A program made the position numbers and the translations under genes. The notes under the pieces are model-generated. The model made no database searches. It saw nothing but the letters and a program-made list of their open reading frames with translations, and had not been told where the DNA came from. Source: Sphingobacterium hotanense (GTDB taxonomy: Bacteria > Bacteroidota > Bacteroidia > Sphingobacteriales > Sphingobacteriaceae). From it: a DNA stretch of 64,000 bases. The stretch spans positions 3,533,618 to 3,597,617 of the forward strand of contig NZ_CP030848.1 of NCBI RefSeq assembly GCF_008274825.1, in the 5' to 3' direction. Below are positions 9,043 to 17,676 of this stretch, piece after piece (the stretch's first letter is position 1; every line of letters starts with the position of its first letter).

Positions 9043-9933
9043 ATGAATCTTAGGAAATCAACCAAATTAGTCTTAGCAATTATCGGAATTGCAGCCCCTC
9101 TATTTTTAATTGGAAATTATTCAGGTTATTCCAAGTCTGATGTTACCCCTCAGGTACAGACTAACAATAAAACTTTTAAGTTAGTCGTTATTGACCCAGG
9201 GCATGGCGGAAAACTTCCCGGTGCTTATGGAAAGATATCCGCTGAAAAGGACATTGTATTGCAAGTTGCAAAGAAATTAAAGGACTCTATTGAAAAGAAC
9301 ATTCCCGGTGTTAAAGCTATTTTGACCCGTGAAACGGATATTGACGTTCCATTTCATGAACGCTCTAATATTGCCAACCGCAATCATGCCGATTTATTTA
9401 TCTCCATCCATTGCAACTCAGCAAATTCCGACCAGCGCGTAAAAGGGAAGAACGGTCGTTATACGACTCGTACAATCTATCGCCCCGGAGTGAGCGGCAC
9501 AGAGACCTTTGTATGTGGTTATAATAGGCTTCAACGTGGCGAGTCGGACGTAGCAACACGCGAAAACGCCGATATCTTGATGGAGGACAACTATCAGGAA
9601 AAATACAATGGTTTCGACCCGAACGATCCTTCCTCTTACATCATCTTCTCGCTATTGAAAAGAACATATCGAGAAAAAAGCATTAAGTTTGCAACGTATG
9701 TTCAAAATGAGTACGTCAGCAAAGGGCGTGCGAACCGCGGCGTACAGGAATTATCACTAGCTGTTTTAGCTGGCGCAAGTATGCCGGCTGTCCTTACTGA
9801 AATTGGCTTTATTAGTAACCCCGATGAGGAAAACTACATGTTATCTTCTGTAGGTCAAGGTGAAATAGTAACCAACTTGGTAGATGCCATCAAGCGGTAC
9901 AAGCATGGACACGAAGCGATCGCACAACGTTAG
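9043..9933 (+). CDS. N-acetylmuramoyl-L-alanine amidase (Amidase_3), first of a tandem pair
   Basis: The protein cuts the amide bond between muramic acid and the stem peptide in peptidoglycan. Starting at the ATG on 9043 it has 296 residues, with an N-terminal membrane/signal segment (LVLAIIGIAAPLFLIG). Zinc-site motifs are VVIDPGHGG, the Glu of SAEKDI and SIHCN, and the catalytic Glu lies in LTEIGFISNP. The frame extends back to a GTG at 8998, but the added residues are charged and precede the signal, so the ATG is preferred. An insertion between SIHCN and the C-terminus (TRTIYRPGVSGTETF and on) is shared with the next gene, as in Bacteroidota homologues. Confidence 0.88.
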   Translation: MNLRKSTKLVLAIIGIAAPLFLIGNYSGYSKSDVTPQVQTNNKTFKLVVIDPGHGGKLPGAYGKISAEKDIVLQVAKKLKDSIEKNIPGVKAILTRETDIDVPFHERSNIANRNHADLFISIHCNSANSDQRVKGKNGRYTTRTIYRPGVSGTETFVCGYNRLQRGESDVATRENADILMEDNYQEKYNGFDPNDPSSYIIFSLLKRTYREKSIKFATYVQNEYVSKGRANRGVQELSLAVLAGASMPAVLTEIGFISNPDEENYMLSSVGQGEIVTNLVDAIKRYKHGHEAIAQR

Positions 9934-9969
9934 TTTTAAATAGAAAAAGCAAAAGAAGATTATTTTATT

Positions 9970-10842
9970 TTGAAAGACACGATCAAGAACAATCAATTTT
10001 GGACAAAGGGAATGCAGTTAGCACTTTGTCTTGTTGTATTAGCCTTAGCAAGTTTTAAACCCGCCGACGACCAAGGTCAAAACGGTGGAAACAAAAAAAT
10101 AAAAACAATAGTGCTTGACCCTGGGCATGGAGGAAATGACTCCGGAGCCGTAGGAAGACAGTCAAAAGAAAAAGACATCGCCCTTCAGGTTGCTTTGAAA
10201 CTTGGAAAGAAAATCCAAAAAGATCTACCAGGAGTTAAAGTAGTGTACACACGCACTACAGATGTTTACCCAAAATTATATGAACGCCCGGCCCTCGCCA
10301 ACAAAAACCATGCTGACTTATTTATCTCTATACACTGTAACTCCGGAGGAGCATCAACTCGCCGCGTGAAAAACAGTAGAGGTCGTTATGTGACGCAGAA
10401 AGTGTTGAATACCTCGGCTAAAGGAACGGAAACTCTAGTACTCGGTTTTAGCCGTACCGGTGATCAAGATGTTGCGATCCGTGAGAATGCTTCTATCCTA
10501 TTGGAGGATAACTACGAACAGAACTATGGTGGTTTTGACCCGAAAGACCCATCCTCTTATATCGTATTTTCGTTAATGAAACGTAAATTTAGAGAGCAAA
10601 GCATCAGATTGGCATCTTATATGCAGGATCAATTTGCGGGATCAAGTCGTGTTGATCGCGGAGTGAAGGAGCAGTCATTAGCAGTATTAGCAACAGCAGG
10701 GATGCCGGCGGTATTAACCGAAATCGGCTTTATCTCTAACCCTGACGAAGAACGCTTCATGATGTCTGCAGCTGGTCAAGAATCCATAGTCAACGACTTG
10801 TTCAATGCCATAAATACCTATAGAAAAAACGTAGAAAGATAA
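9970..10842 (+). CDS. N-acetylmuramoyl-L-alanine amidase (Amidase_3), second of a tandem pair
   Basis: This is a 290-residue paralogue of the preceding gene, 36 bases downstream, with the same motifs: VLDPGHGGNDSG, KEKDIALQ, SIHCNSGG and LTEIGFISNPDEE. The family-specific insertion is also kept (TKGTETLVLGF-like section, ENASILLEDNYEQNYGGF). The first possible start is a TTG at 9970, giving MKDTIKNN before a hydrophobic signal (LALCLVVLALASF). An ATG at 10012 would cut the charged N-region, so TTG is favoured but not certain. The strong similarity and adjacency indicate a local duplication, with a promoter probably shared with the first copy. Confidence 0.87.
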   Translation: MKDTIKNNQFWTKGMQLALCLVVLALASFKPADDQGQNGGNKKIKTIVLDPGHGGNDSGAVGRQSKEKDIALQVALKLGKKIQKDLPGVKVVYTRTTDVYPKLYERPALANKNHADLFISIHCNSGGASTRRVKNSRGRYVTQKVLNTSAKGTETLVLGFSRTGDQDVAIRENASILLEDNYEQNYGGFDPKDPSSYIVFSLMKRKFREQSIRLASYMQDQFAGSSRVDRGVKEQSLAVLATAGMPAVLTEIGFISNPDEERFMMSAAGQESIVNDLFNAINTYRKNVER

Positions 10843-10899
10843 ACTTTTTCTTAAATTGGGGATTATATAGGAGAGTAGAATAACTTAATTAAGAATATT

Positions 10900-11847
10900 T
10901 TGAAGATATCTAACGAAACCAAGGTCGGCGCATTAACCAGTATTGCCATTGCAATTTTATTTATCGGCTATAGTTTTTTAAAGGGCAACAACGTCTTTAG
11001 TAGCGAAAACACATTTTATACAGAATACGACAATGTAGACGGATTAGCAGTTTCAAAACCGGTGCTCGTATCTGGATTTCAAATTGGGCGTGTATCAAAA
11101 TTAACGTTGCAGCCGAATGGCAAAATCCGCACAGAGTTTAAGATCAACAACGATTATGATATTCCTTCGAACACCGTTGCGAGAATTGTAAGTGCTGATT
11201 TATTAGGCAGCAAGGCTATTGTTTTCGAACTTGGCAACAGCACAACGATGGCCAGAAGTGGCGATCCCCTTCTATCAGATGTTCAGGCAAACCTGATGGA
11301 AAAGGTAGAGCCTTTGCAGAAGAAAATCGAAAATCTGGTGGAAAAACTAGACTCGGTATTGTCTGGAGTGAACTCCGTATTAGATGATGGTTTCCAACGA
11401 GATTTCAAAAGCAGTGTGCATAGTATTTCTGTGTCACTGAAAAACCTGGAGAAAATTACCAGCGATGTTGACGGCTTAATGGGTTCGGAAAAGAACAGAC
11501 TGGCTAACATCATGGCTAACTTAGAGTCTATCACCAACAACTTCAAAAACAATAACGCGAAGATCAACAACATCCTTGGCAACTTAGATAGCCTATCTTC
11601 AGATCTTTCGAAAACTGAAATCAAGGCGACTATCGACAATGCGAATCAAGCGATGCGCGATGTTCAGGCTATCACGAATAAGATCAACTCTGGAGAGGGC
11701 TCAATCGGTTTGTTAATTCACGACGAGAAGCTGTATAACAACCTGAATAACGCATCGAAAAGCTTAGATGAGTTGGTGAATGATTTGAAGACCAACCCTG
11801 GTAAATACTTGAAGATATCCATCTTCGGCAAGAAGGATACGAAATAG
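10900..11847 (+). CDS. MlaD/MCE family lipid-transport protein
   Basis: The 315-residue protein starts at TTG 10900 (MKISNETKVGALTSIAIA), as no ATG lies in a sensible place. One N-terminal membrane helix (about 10-28, ending FLKGNN) is followed by an MCE domain (about 35-110) with the typical GLAVSKPVLVSGFQIGRV segment. A long coiled-coil-like C-terminal part (about 130-290) is rich in LEKI/NLDSLSSDL repeats. MCE proteins of this type hold phospholipids in the periplasm for ABC-driven transport between the membranes. No mlaE/mlaF genes adjoin in the window. It follows the two amidases in what looks like one transcript, ended by the hairpin at 11898. Confidence 0.87.
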   Translation: MKISNETKVGALTSIAIAILFIGYSFLKGNNVFSSENTFYTEYDNVDGLAVSKPVLVSGFQIGRVSKLTLQPNGKIRTEFKINNDYDIPSNTVARIVSADLLGSKAIVFELGNSTTMARSGDPLLSDVQANLMEKVEPLQKKIENLVEKLDSVLSGVNSVLDDGFQRDFKSSVHSISVSLKNLEKITSDVDGLMGSEKNRLANIMANLESITNNFKNNNAKINNILGNLDSLSSDLSKTEIKATIDNANQAMRDVQAITNKINSGEGSIGLLIHDEKLYNNLNNASKSLDELVNDLKTNPGKYLKISIFGKKDTK

Positions 11848-11897
11848 TATAGAGCGCGGCAAAGTTCAGAACATAGCCTCACTTTATTGCAAATAAA

Positions 11898-11924
11898 AAG
11901 AGCGACCCCTTATCGGTCGCTCTT
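11898..11924. terminator. Bidirectional terminator
   Basis: AAGAGCGACC and GGTCGCTCTT form a perfect 10-base-pair stem with a 7-base loop between the convergent mlaD-like and S9 peptidase genes. A and T runs border both sides. Confidence 0.85.
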
Positions 11925-11946
11925 CTTATTTGATAAGCTTCTTAAT

Positions 11947-14049
11947 TTATTTCAAGGTTTCCGACAACCATCCGAAGAACTCACGTTGCCATACCTGTGC
12001 ATTATGTCCTGAAAGAACCCAGTGATTCTCTTCAGGAAGATACACTAATCTGCTCTTTATGCCTTTCAATTGAGCCGCTTGGAAAGCCTCTAATCCCTGT
12101 CCAATCGGAACTCTATAATCTTTACCGCCTTGAAAAATCAAAATCGGCGTATTCCATTTGTCGATATGTTTGATCGGGTTGAACTCATTATACGACTTTG
12201 CATTGTTCTTGTCCCAGTAAGGACCGATATCATGATTAGCGAAGAATAGCTCTTCCGTCGTGCCATACCAAGAAGTCATGTCAAACAATCCGCAATGTGA
12301 TATCAAAGACTTGAATCTTCCTTCATGAACTCCTGCTAGCATAAATACCGAATAACCACCATAACTAGCACCCACCGCAGCGATATTCTCTTTATCTACG
12401 TACGACTCTTTAGAAAGATCATCGATTGCCGATAAGTAATCTTGAATTGATTGTCCACCCCAGTCTTTCGAAATTTGCTCATTCCACTTTACGCCCCAAC
12501 CAGGCATACCGCGACGATTTGGAGCAATAACAATATAACCTTGAGATGCCATCAATTGGAAATTCCAGCGGAACGAGTAGGACTGCGTGGTTGCGGATTG
12601 TGGTCCTCCCTGACAGAACAATAGTACTGGATATTTCTTGCTCGCATCAAAGTCCGGCGGATAGATTACCCATGAAAAAAGATCTAAACCATCAGACGCT
12701 TTCGTCATCCTGCCTTCTACCTTGGTATCGGCTATCTGACTATACATCGCATCGTTCACCGTGGTAATCGGCTTGATCGCTTTAGATTTAAAGTTATAAT
12801 CGAAAACCTCGGTTGCTCTCGTCATCTTCGTAGAGGTCACAATAAGGCCGGTAGCCGTTTCACCGACGATTCCAGTAATATCAAAGTCGCCCTCAGATAT
12901 CTGTGTAATCTTAGGGAGCATTTTCGACCATACCCCTTTTGCCACATTGATTTCGAAAAGCTGTACCGTACCTTTGGTCGGTGCGACGAAGTAGATTTTC
13001 TTATTGTCTTTGCTCCATACGAATGAGTTTACCGTACCATCCCAATGAGCTGTTAAGTTCACCTTCCTTCCGGAGGCAGGTTCTAAAAGAATAATATCAT
13101 TTTTATCAGCTTCATATCCATCCGTTTTCATGCTCAGCCAGCTCAATAGCTTACCGTCTTTACTATAAGTTGGATTCGTATCATAGCCGATCATCCCTTC
13201 CGTGAGGTTGTTGGTTTTACCGGATGCAATATCATACTGATACAAGTCGGTATTTGTGCTTTGCGCATAGTCTTTCCCAAATCGCTTCTTCGCGACATAG
13301 ATAACGGATTTGCTGTCCGGCGCCCAAGTAAAGTCCTCCGCACCTCCAAAAGGCATTTGCGGCGAATAGAAAGGCTCGCCTTCCATAATATCCTTTGGCT
13401 TGCCAAGCTTCCCGTTTTCATAGCTCGCTACAAATGGGTGATTAAAGCGTCCGTCGTTCCAGGTATCCCAATGTCTGTAATCTAAGTTATCATAGATATA
13501 GACATTCGACTTCGGTAGGTCAGCATATTTATCTACAGAATGATAGTCTTTCAGCAGAACCGCTTTGCTGAATAAGATCGACTTTCCATCCGGCGAAATC
13601 TTCACATTCTCCAATCCTCCTTCAATGTCCGTCAACTGCTTCGCATCGCCACCATTTAAGCTCTTCTGCCATATCTGGCCCTTGAACATATACAATACAT
13701 CGCCATTCTCTTGAACAGATAAAACAGACTCTCCACCCGCTTCGCTGGTAAATTGCTTCGCTTCTCCGCCCTTTACCGGAATAACGAATAAATTTTTCTC
13801 AGATTTATTATCGTCAAATTGATAGTTCGAAACACCATATATCAATTGGGTACCATCTGCTGACAACCCTTCAGCACTCACTCTTCCCAGCTCCCAAAGT
13901 GTTTTTGGACTTAGCGGAGTACCTCCGTTGATGGTTTTGACCTGATTTTCAACCTGCGGTCTCTTCACTTTTTGTGGAACTTCTTTACTCTGTGCAACAG
14001 CCATATTATTGATCAATAAGAGTGCTCCAATACATGATAATCTCAACAT
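11947..14049 (-). CDS. S9 family prolyl oligopeptidase-like peptidase, secreted
   Basis: The 700-residue protein has a signal peptide (CIGALLLINNMAVAQS), then a beta-propeller made of TolB/PD40-type blades (about 45-420, e.g. ISPDGKSILFS, WAPDSKSVIYV). A C-terminal alpha/beta hydrolase domain follows. The catalytic triad is visible: Ser562 in GASYGGYS, Asp644 in GGKDYRVP and His676 in EENHW. Such enzymes (dipeptidyl/acyl-aminopeptidase class) remove or cut short peptides in the periplasm. The exact specificity cannot be read from sequence. It stands alone, with terminators or gaps on both sides. Confidence 0.9.
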   Translation of the reverse strand: MLRLSCIGALLLINNMAVAQSKEVPQKVKRPQVENQVKTINGGTPLSPKTLWELGRVSAEGLSADGTQLIYGVSNYQFDDNKSEKNLFVIPVKGGEAKQFTSEAGGESVLSVQENGDVLYMFKGQIWQKSLNGGDAKQLTDIEGGLENVKISPDGKSILFSKAVLLKDYHSVDKYADLPKSNVYIYDNLDYRHWDTWNDGRFNHPFVASYENGKLGKPKDIMEGEPFYSPQMPFGGAEDFTWAPDSKSVIYVAKKRFGKDYAQSTNTDLYQYDIASGKTNNLTEGMIGYDTNPTYSKDGKLLSWLSMKTDGYEADKNDIILLEPASGRKVNLTAHWDGTVNSFVWSKDNKKIYFVAPTKGTVQLFEINVAKGVWSKMLPKITQISEGDFDITGIVGETATGLIVTSTKMTRATEVFDYNFKSKAIKPITTVNDAMYSQIADTKVEGRMTKASDGLDLFSWVIYPPDFDASKKYPVLLFCQGGPQSATTQSYSFRWNFQLMASQGYIVIAPNRRGMPGWGVKWNEQISKDWGGQSIQDYLSAIDDLSKESYVDKENIAAVGASYGGYSVFMLAGVHEGRFKSLISHCGLFDMTSWYGTTEELFFANHDIGPYWDKNNAKSYNEFNPIKHIDKWNTPILIFQGGKDYRVPIGQGLEAFQAAQLKGIKSRLVYLPEENHWVLSGHNAQVWQREFFGWLSETLK

Positions 14050-14186
14050 ATTATTCTCTTTTTTGAGCCAATTTACTAAAGTTGCGAGGTATTAAGAAAT
14101 TCCACATCGTTTTCAGTGCCTCGCCGACGTCATCAATAACCATATACTGGTTAAATACATGAGGAATGATTCCTTTTTAAGCTTAA

Positions 14187-15686
14187 TCATCGTTTATCGA
14201 ATTGGTACCAGTCAATCTTTGTCGATAAGCGCATCAATGCTGCCAGAATGATAAATACACCTATCGTTCCTACTATTAAAGAATAATCGCGCAGCTGCAT
14301 CAAAATATAGATGAATACGTAAAATAGGGATAGTATAGCGCCAAATATAAGCGCCGATTTCATATTCTTCGTAATCGCTCTAACAAAGGAAGCTATCAAT
14401 AAGATGGTCGCTAATGCCGCCAGCAGATATGCAATATTGAATCCCAGGTGCTCGGAGATGGCAAGAAGTAAAGCATAGAACAATACCATTGCAAAACCGA
14501 TCAACACATATTGGATAATATGCACGCGCTGCTTTTTGATAATTTCCATGAAAAGTAGCGAAACAAAGGTTAATGCTATGACTAAGATCCCGTATTTCGT
14601 TACGCGCGTAGTCTTTTGATAATTGTTTATTGAAGGTAAGAAATTTATTTGAACCATATCGTAATCTGAGCTAATCATTTCTGCACTTCCACCTACACCA
14701 GCGACCGTTGCTGTTGCAGGAATAGCATCATAAGGATTGGCAGAAGGTTCCCCATTCTCGCTATTCAGATCTACGCCTAGGAAATCGTATATATTTTGCT
14801 GCCCGCCTGTCCACTGTTGTGGGAGCTTGCGGCTGAAAGAAGGAATGCTCCATTTGGCTGCAAATGCCTGATCCGTTACGTCACGGCTCTCCGGAAGGTG
14901 CCCACCATTGAAACTAGGGTTAGACCAATTCCCCTTCACATCGATATCTGTTTGCTTTGCTAAGGGAAGGAAATTCAAGGAGCGAGACCCACGAATATCA
15001 AAGTCTAGCTCAAAGCCTTGCTTTAAGTCCTCATTGCCCGACAATGGTAAATCGACGATCAGATTTTCCTGATAAGGTCTCATTTCGTAATTTGATTTTC
15101 CAAGTTCCATCATCGCTCCGCCCCAGTTCAAGGTTGGATTTGCGGTCAATCCCTTTACGTCGTGGACCCCGAAAATCAGTTTTGCTTCGTTCCATTTCAA
15201 CTTTTCCGCTGAGACATCGAGCTTTTCCATGTCGAAGCCAACGAATTTTCCTTTCAACTTGATCTTGGAACTGTAGACTACGGCTTGGTAGATACCGCGT
15301 TTCAGGGGTTCGGGGCTTACCTCCGCTGTTGCTTGTACTTCATCCGGAAGCAGTTGTGCCCAACGGTTGACCACAGTTTTCACAACCTGCTTCACGCCTT
15401 CGGATGATTCTTCCACGACCTCCCGAACGTCATCATAGGGCACTACGACAATCGGGCTCGCAATAACTTGCTCCTTGCCCCATTTGACAGCAATCTCATT
15501 CGATACACTTTGCTCCCGGTATTTACGTTCGGAAATCAGATCTGTAATTAGGTTCATCGGAATTAATAAAATGAGCGTCAGAAAGAAGACCACCCCAAAC
15601 TTTATGACTACGGATCCTGTAACACGGTCGTAAAGTGACTTCGTCGGCTGTTCGTCTTGCGGATTGTTTTGTTCTATATTTTCCAT
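14187..15686 (-). CDS. creD: CreD family inner-membrane protein
   Basis: The 499-residue protein has one N-terminal membrane helix (about 30-48, FGVVFFLTLILLIPMNLI), a large periplasmic part to about 355 and five or six clustered helices at the C-terminus. This is the CreD (inner-membrane protein) pattern; RERKYREQSV-like motifs after helix one and the NWGGAMMELG segment also fit. In Escherichia coli creD belongs to the CreBC regulon and affects envelope properties. Here no CreBC two-component genes are near; instead a winged-helix protein and a membrane protein precede it. It is the last gene of a four-gene minus-strand operon (17157 to 14187), six bases after the Coq4-like gene. Confidence 0.88.
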   Translation of the reverse strand: MENIEQNNPQDEQPTKSLYDRVTGSVVIKFGVVFFLTLILLIPMNLITDLISERKYREQSVSNEIAVKWGKEQVIASPIVVVPYDDVREVVEESSEGVKQVVKTVVNRWAQLLPDEVQATAEVSPEPLKRGIYQAVVYSSKIKLKGKFVGFDMEKLDVSAEKLKWNEAKLIFGVHDVKGLTANPTLNWGGAMMELGKSNYEMRPYQENLIVDLPLSGNEDLKQGFELDFDIRGSRSLNFLPLAKQTDIDVKGNWSNPSFNGGHLPESRDVTDQAFAAKWSIPSFSRKLPQQWTGGQQNIYDFLGVDLNSENGEPSANPYDAIPATATVAGVGGSAEMISSDYDMVQINFLPSINNYQKTTRVTKYGILVIALTFVSLLFMEIIKKQRVHIIQYVLIGFAMVLFYALLLAISEHLGFNIAYLLAALATILLIASFVRAITKNMKSALIFGAILSLFYVFIYILMQLRDYSLIVGTIGVFIILAALMRLSTKIDWYQFDKR

Positions 15687-15692
15687 GATAGA

Positions 15693-16181
15693 TTATTTTA
15701 AGATTAGAATATTAGTTTTTTGAGCAAATGCACGTTGTAAGTTATAAAGCGGTTCGTTTAAATAGTCTTTGAACTCCAGATGATGAAAGGGCCACATTTC
15801 CTTTCCTTTTTGGAAAGACCGCCAATAGTATTTTGTATATTCCGGAAATACAAATCCTCCGATAGCGACCATCCCCAATAGATATAAGGATATCTTTCCA
15901 TTCCCTAGCAACAGATATTGCATAGCGATTTCATCCTCAATATTGGTTCCTGTCTGTGTAACCAGATGAAAGACATCATGATTCTCCAGTTTAGGCATCA
16001 CATCGAAGCCCTTATCTCGATAAAACTGCCCTAGAGCCGCTCCCAAACTTCCATCCGCAAATTCGGCAAACTCTTGCTTGCTTATCCCCCATGCTTGTTT
16101 ATGGGTTTTAAACAGCTCCGCATAGACCCTGCTCGACCAGTTATAGAGGTGAAGCATAAATTTTAAACGAAGTCCTCTCAT
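15693..16181 (-). CDS. Coq4-like protein with an intact HDxxH...E motif
   Basis: The 162-residue protein contains HDVFH at 68-72 and Glu84, matching the Coq4 signature HDxxH-x11-E that binds a metal. Coq4 works in ubiquinone synthesis in mitochondria, where it handles the C1 of the quinone ring. Bacteroidota normally make menaquinone, so the role here is unknown and may differ. The two hydrophobic stretches (LGMVAIGGFVFPEY and the N-terminal helix) suggest membrane association. It lies between the winged-helix regulator and creD, and a palindromic operator candidate (16205-16221) sits 24 bases before its start, so it is probably repressed or activated with the operon. Confidence 0.65.
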   Translation of the reverse strand: MRGLRLKFMLHLYNWSSRVYAELFKTHKQAWGISKQEFAEFADGSLGAALGQFYRDKGFDVMPKLENHDVFHLVTQTGTNIEDEIAMQYLLLGNGKISLYLLGMVAIGGFVFPEYTKYYWRSFQKGKEMWPFHHLEFKDYLNEPLYNLQRAFAQKTNILILK

Positions 16182-16204
16182 ATTTTCTATTTTTATTAAA
16201 AAGT

Positions 16205-16221
16205 ACTTTGAATTTCAAAGT
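16205..16221. promoter_or_regulatory. Candidate operator 2 (ACTTTGAA-T-TTCAAAGT palindrome)
   Basis: A perfect 17-base palindrome with a single-base centre lies between the winged-helix gene and the Coq4-like gene. A matching site (TACTTTG, five T, CAAAGTA) stands directly before the first gene of the operon at 17163. The same half-site ACTTTG with 5-base spacing in both, next to a winged-helix gene, suggests its binding site. Confidence 0.55.
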
Positions 16222-16237
16222 TGTTGAACAAAAAAAA

Positions 16238-16540
16238 TTATAGATACTGTTGTTTTATCAATTGCTCCAACGCAATTAAGTGGTTTTCGAACGCTTTCTG
16301 TCCCTTATCGGTTTTACTATACCTCGTGTTGGGCTTCCTATCGATGAAAGTTTTGGTCACGGTGATATAGCCCTCCTTCTCCAAACTCTTTAAGTTCGAA
16401 GCGAGATTCCCGTCGGTCACTTCCAGCAATTCTTTAAATGAATTAAAGTCATACGACTCGTTGGCCATCAGAATACTCATAATCTGTAGGCGTACTCGAT
16501 TCTCTAATACTTTATCATATAACGTTAAATCCAAACTCAC
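16238..16540 (-). CDS. Winged-helix transcriptional regulator (HTH_34-like)
   Basis: The 100-residue protein is almost entirely one winged-helix DNA-binding domain: VRLQIMSILM, FNSFKELLEVTDGNLASNLKSLE (recognition helix region), then a wing with GYITVTKTF and a C-terminal dimerisation helix. Size and sequence match the small stand-alone MarR/PadR-like regulators often found in front of creD in Bacteroidota. Its start overlaps the stop of the preceding membrane gene by four bases (ATGA), so the two are translationally coupled. No sensor domain is present; the signal may come through the coupled membrane protein. Likely targets are the two palindromes at 16205 and 17163. Confidence 0.85.
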   Translation of the reverse strand: MSLDLTLYDKVLENRVRLQIMSILMANESYDFNSFKELLEVTDGNLASNLKSLEKEGYITVTKTFIDRKPNTRYSKTDKGQKAFENHLIALEQLIKQQYL

Positions 16541-17157
16541 TTTTCGTATTTTTTATGTACGATTAGACCATAAACAATGTGCAATACCCCAAAGCCAAGC
16601 CCCCAAAACCAGACGCCATAGCCAGGAAACGCCAAAGCTAATAAGCCTAAAAGAATTTCCAAAATTCCAAGTACTCTAACTTCAGCAAAAGTGAATACCG
16701 ACGCTGCCGTCAAAGACAGTCCATAAAATATCAACAAGCTGGATGCAACAAAAGAATAATCTCCGCGAAAAATCAAAATCAGACTAAACAGTCCACCGGT
16801 TAGTAAAGGGATCGCCATGGCTTTAGCTAAGGCCTTGCTCGTCGGGTTCCAAATCGTCTGTCCAATTTTCTTAGCCTTGGCTTTCGCCATCGTCACGCCC
16901 GTTACGATAGAAACAATCAATACGAGAAGCGCGATAGCAACAAGTTTCCAAAGCACCTGCTCTTCCAATACATAGTGATCGCGATACCCAAACTCGCTCT
17001 TCGTACCATATACCGTATAATACCCTGCAGCCGCCCCTATTAAAGCGAAGCAACCAATCAATACCCCAGAAAGTCCATTGATCGACATAAACTTCGAGGA
17101 GCGCTCCATCATAGCGCGAATTTGTCCGATATCCTTTAGTAGATCTTGCTGATTCAT
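16537..17157 (-). CDS. Multi-pass membrane protein of the creD operon
   Basis: I do not recognise a named family. The 206-residue protein begins with a charged cytoplasmic helix (MNQQDLLKDIGQIRAMMERS) followed by about six hydrophobic segments in pairs, ending VHKKYEK. The frame runs further upstream to 17217, but the operator at 17163-17181 lies in that extension, so the ATG at 17157 is the likely start. The stop overlaps the regulator's start by four bases, which implies matched production of both, as for a membrane sensor or sequestering partner of the regulator. That function is only inferred from position. Confidence 0.7.
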   Translation of the reverse strand: MNQQDLLKDIGQIRAMMERSSKFMSINGLSGVLIGCFALIGAAAGYYTVYGTKSEFGYRDHYVLEEQVLWKLVAIALLVLIVSIVTGVTMAKAKAKKIGQTIWNPTSKALAKAMAIPLLTGGLFSLILIFRGDYSFVASSLLIFYGLSLTAASVFTFAEVRVLGILEILLGLLALAFPGYGVWFWGLGFGVLHIVYGLIVHKKYEK

Positions 17158-17162
17158 AAAAG

Positions 17163-17181
17163 TACTTTGTTTTTCAAAGTA
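17163..17181. promoter_or_regulatory. Candidate operator 1 (TACTTTG-N5-CAAAGTA)
   Basis: Perfect inverted repeat of seven bases per arm around five T, six bases before the ATG at 17157. It pairs with the site at 16205-16221. Binding here would block both transcription and the ribosome-binding region of the operon's first gene. Confidence 0.55.
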
Positions 17182-17524
17182 AAGTAGAAAAAACCGCATT
17201 GCCAAATATTTTTTCAAAAATAATTCAAGGAAATTCCACCATATTGGAATAATGAATGGGTCCCGAATTCCATACTTTCTCTATAAAAAACATCTTAAAG
17301 GATCCAGTTTATCAAGAATTGTTAATCAATTTTCGTCCTATTTACGCCCCTATCTGTTGATAATTACCTAAAAACCCTATTGCTGGATAAAATAAATGCT
17401 ATGCTCTAAAAATTTACTAGGTTACTAAACAAAGAGTTACAAAAAAGGAGTAAAAAAAAGAGTAGAAAAGTCTTGACATGTATAGGTTTGGTTTCTATCT
17501 TTGTGGCTCAATAAAATCCTAACT
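17182..17524. other. Intergenic region before tRNA-Leu
   Basis: No reading frame, repeat or RNA gene is recognised in the AT-rich stretch up to the tRNA promoter at 17473-17503. Confidence 0.4.
17473..17503 (+). promoter_or_regulatory. Promoter of tRNA-Leu
   Basis: TTG at 17473-17475, a 20-base spacer and TATCTTTG at 17496-17503 match the Bacteroidota promoter pattern. The tRNA begins 22 bases after the -7 box. Confidence 0.7.
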
Positions 17525-17606
17525 GCGGAAGTGGCGTAATTGGTAGCCGCACCAGACTTAGGATCTGGCGCCGCGAGGCGTGGGGGTTCGAGTCCCTTCT
17601 TCCGCA
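17525..17606 (+). tRNA. tRNA-Leu (anticodon UAG)
   Basis: The 82-base sequence folds as a class II tRNA. Acceptor arms GCGGAAG and CTTCCGC pair fully, the anticodon loop is CTTAGGA with anticodon TAG, a long variable arm follows, and the T-arm has GGTTCGAGTCC. The discriminator is A and CCA is not encoded. A terminator hairpin stands seven bases later, so it is transcribed apart from trigger factor. Confidence 0.97.
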
Positions 17607-17612
17607 CTTGAT

Positions 17613-17650
17613 ATCCTCCCGTAAGTAATCTCTCGGGAGGATTTTTTTTA
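17613..17650 (+). terminator. Terminator after tRNA-Leu
   Basis: ATCCTCCCG and CGGGAGGAT form a perfect nine-base-pair stem followed by a run of T. Confidence 0.9.
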
Positions 17651-17676
17651 TTATTGCGAAAAGCTAAAAGAAGAGT

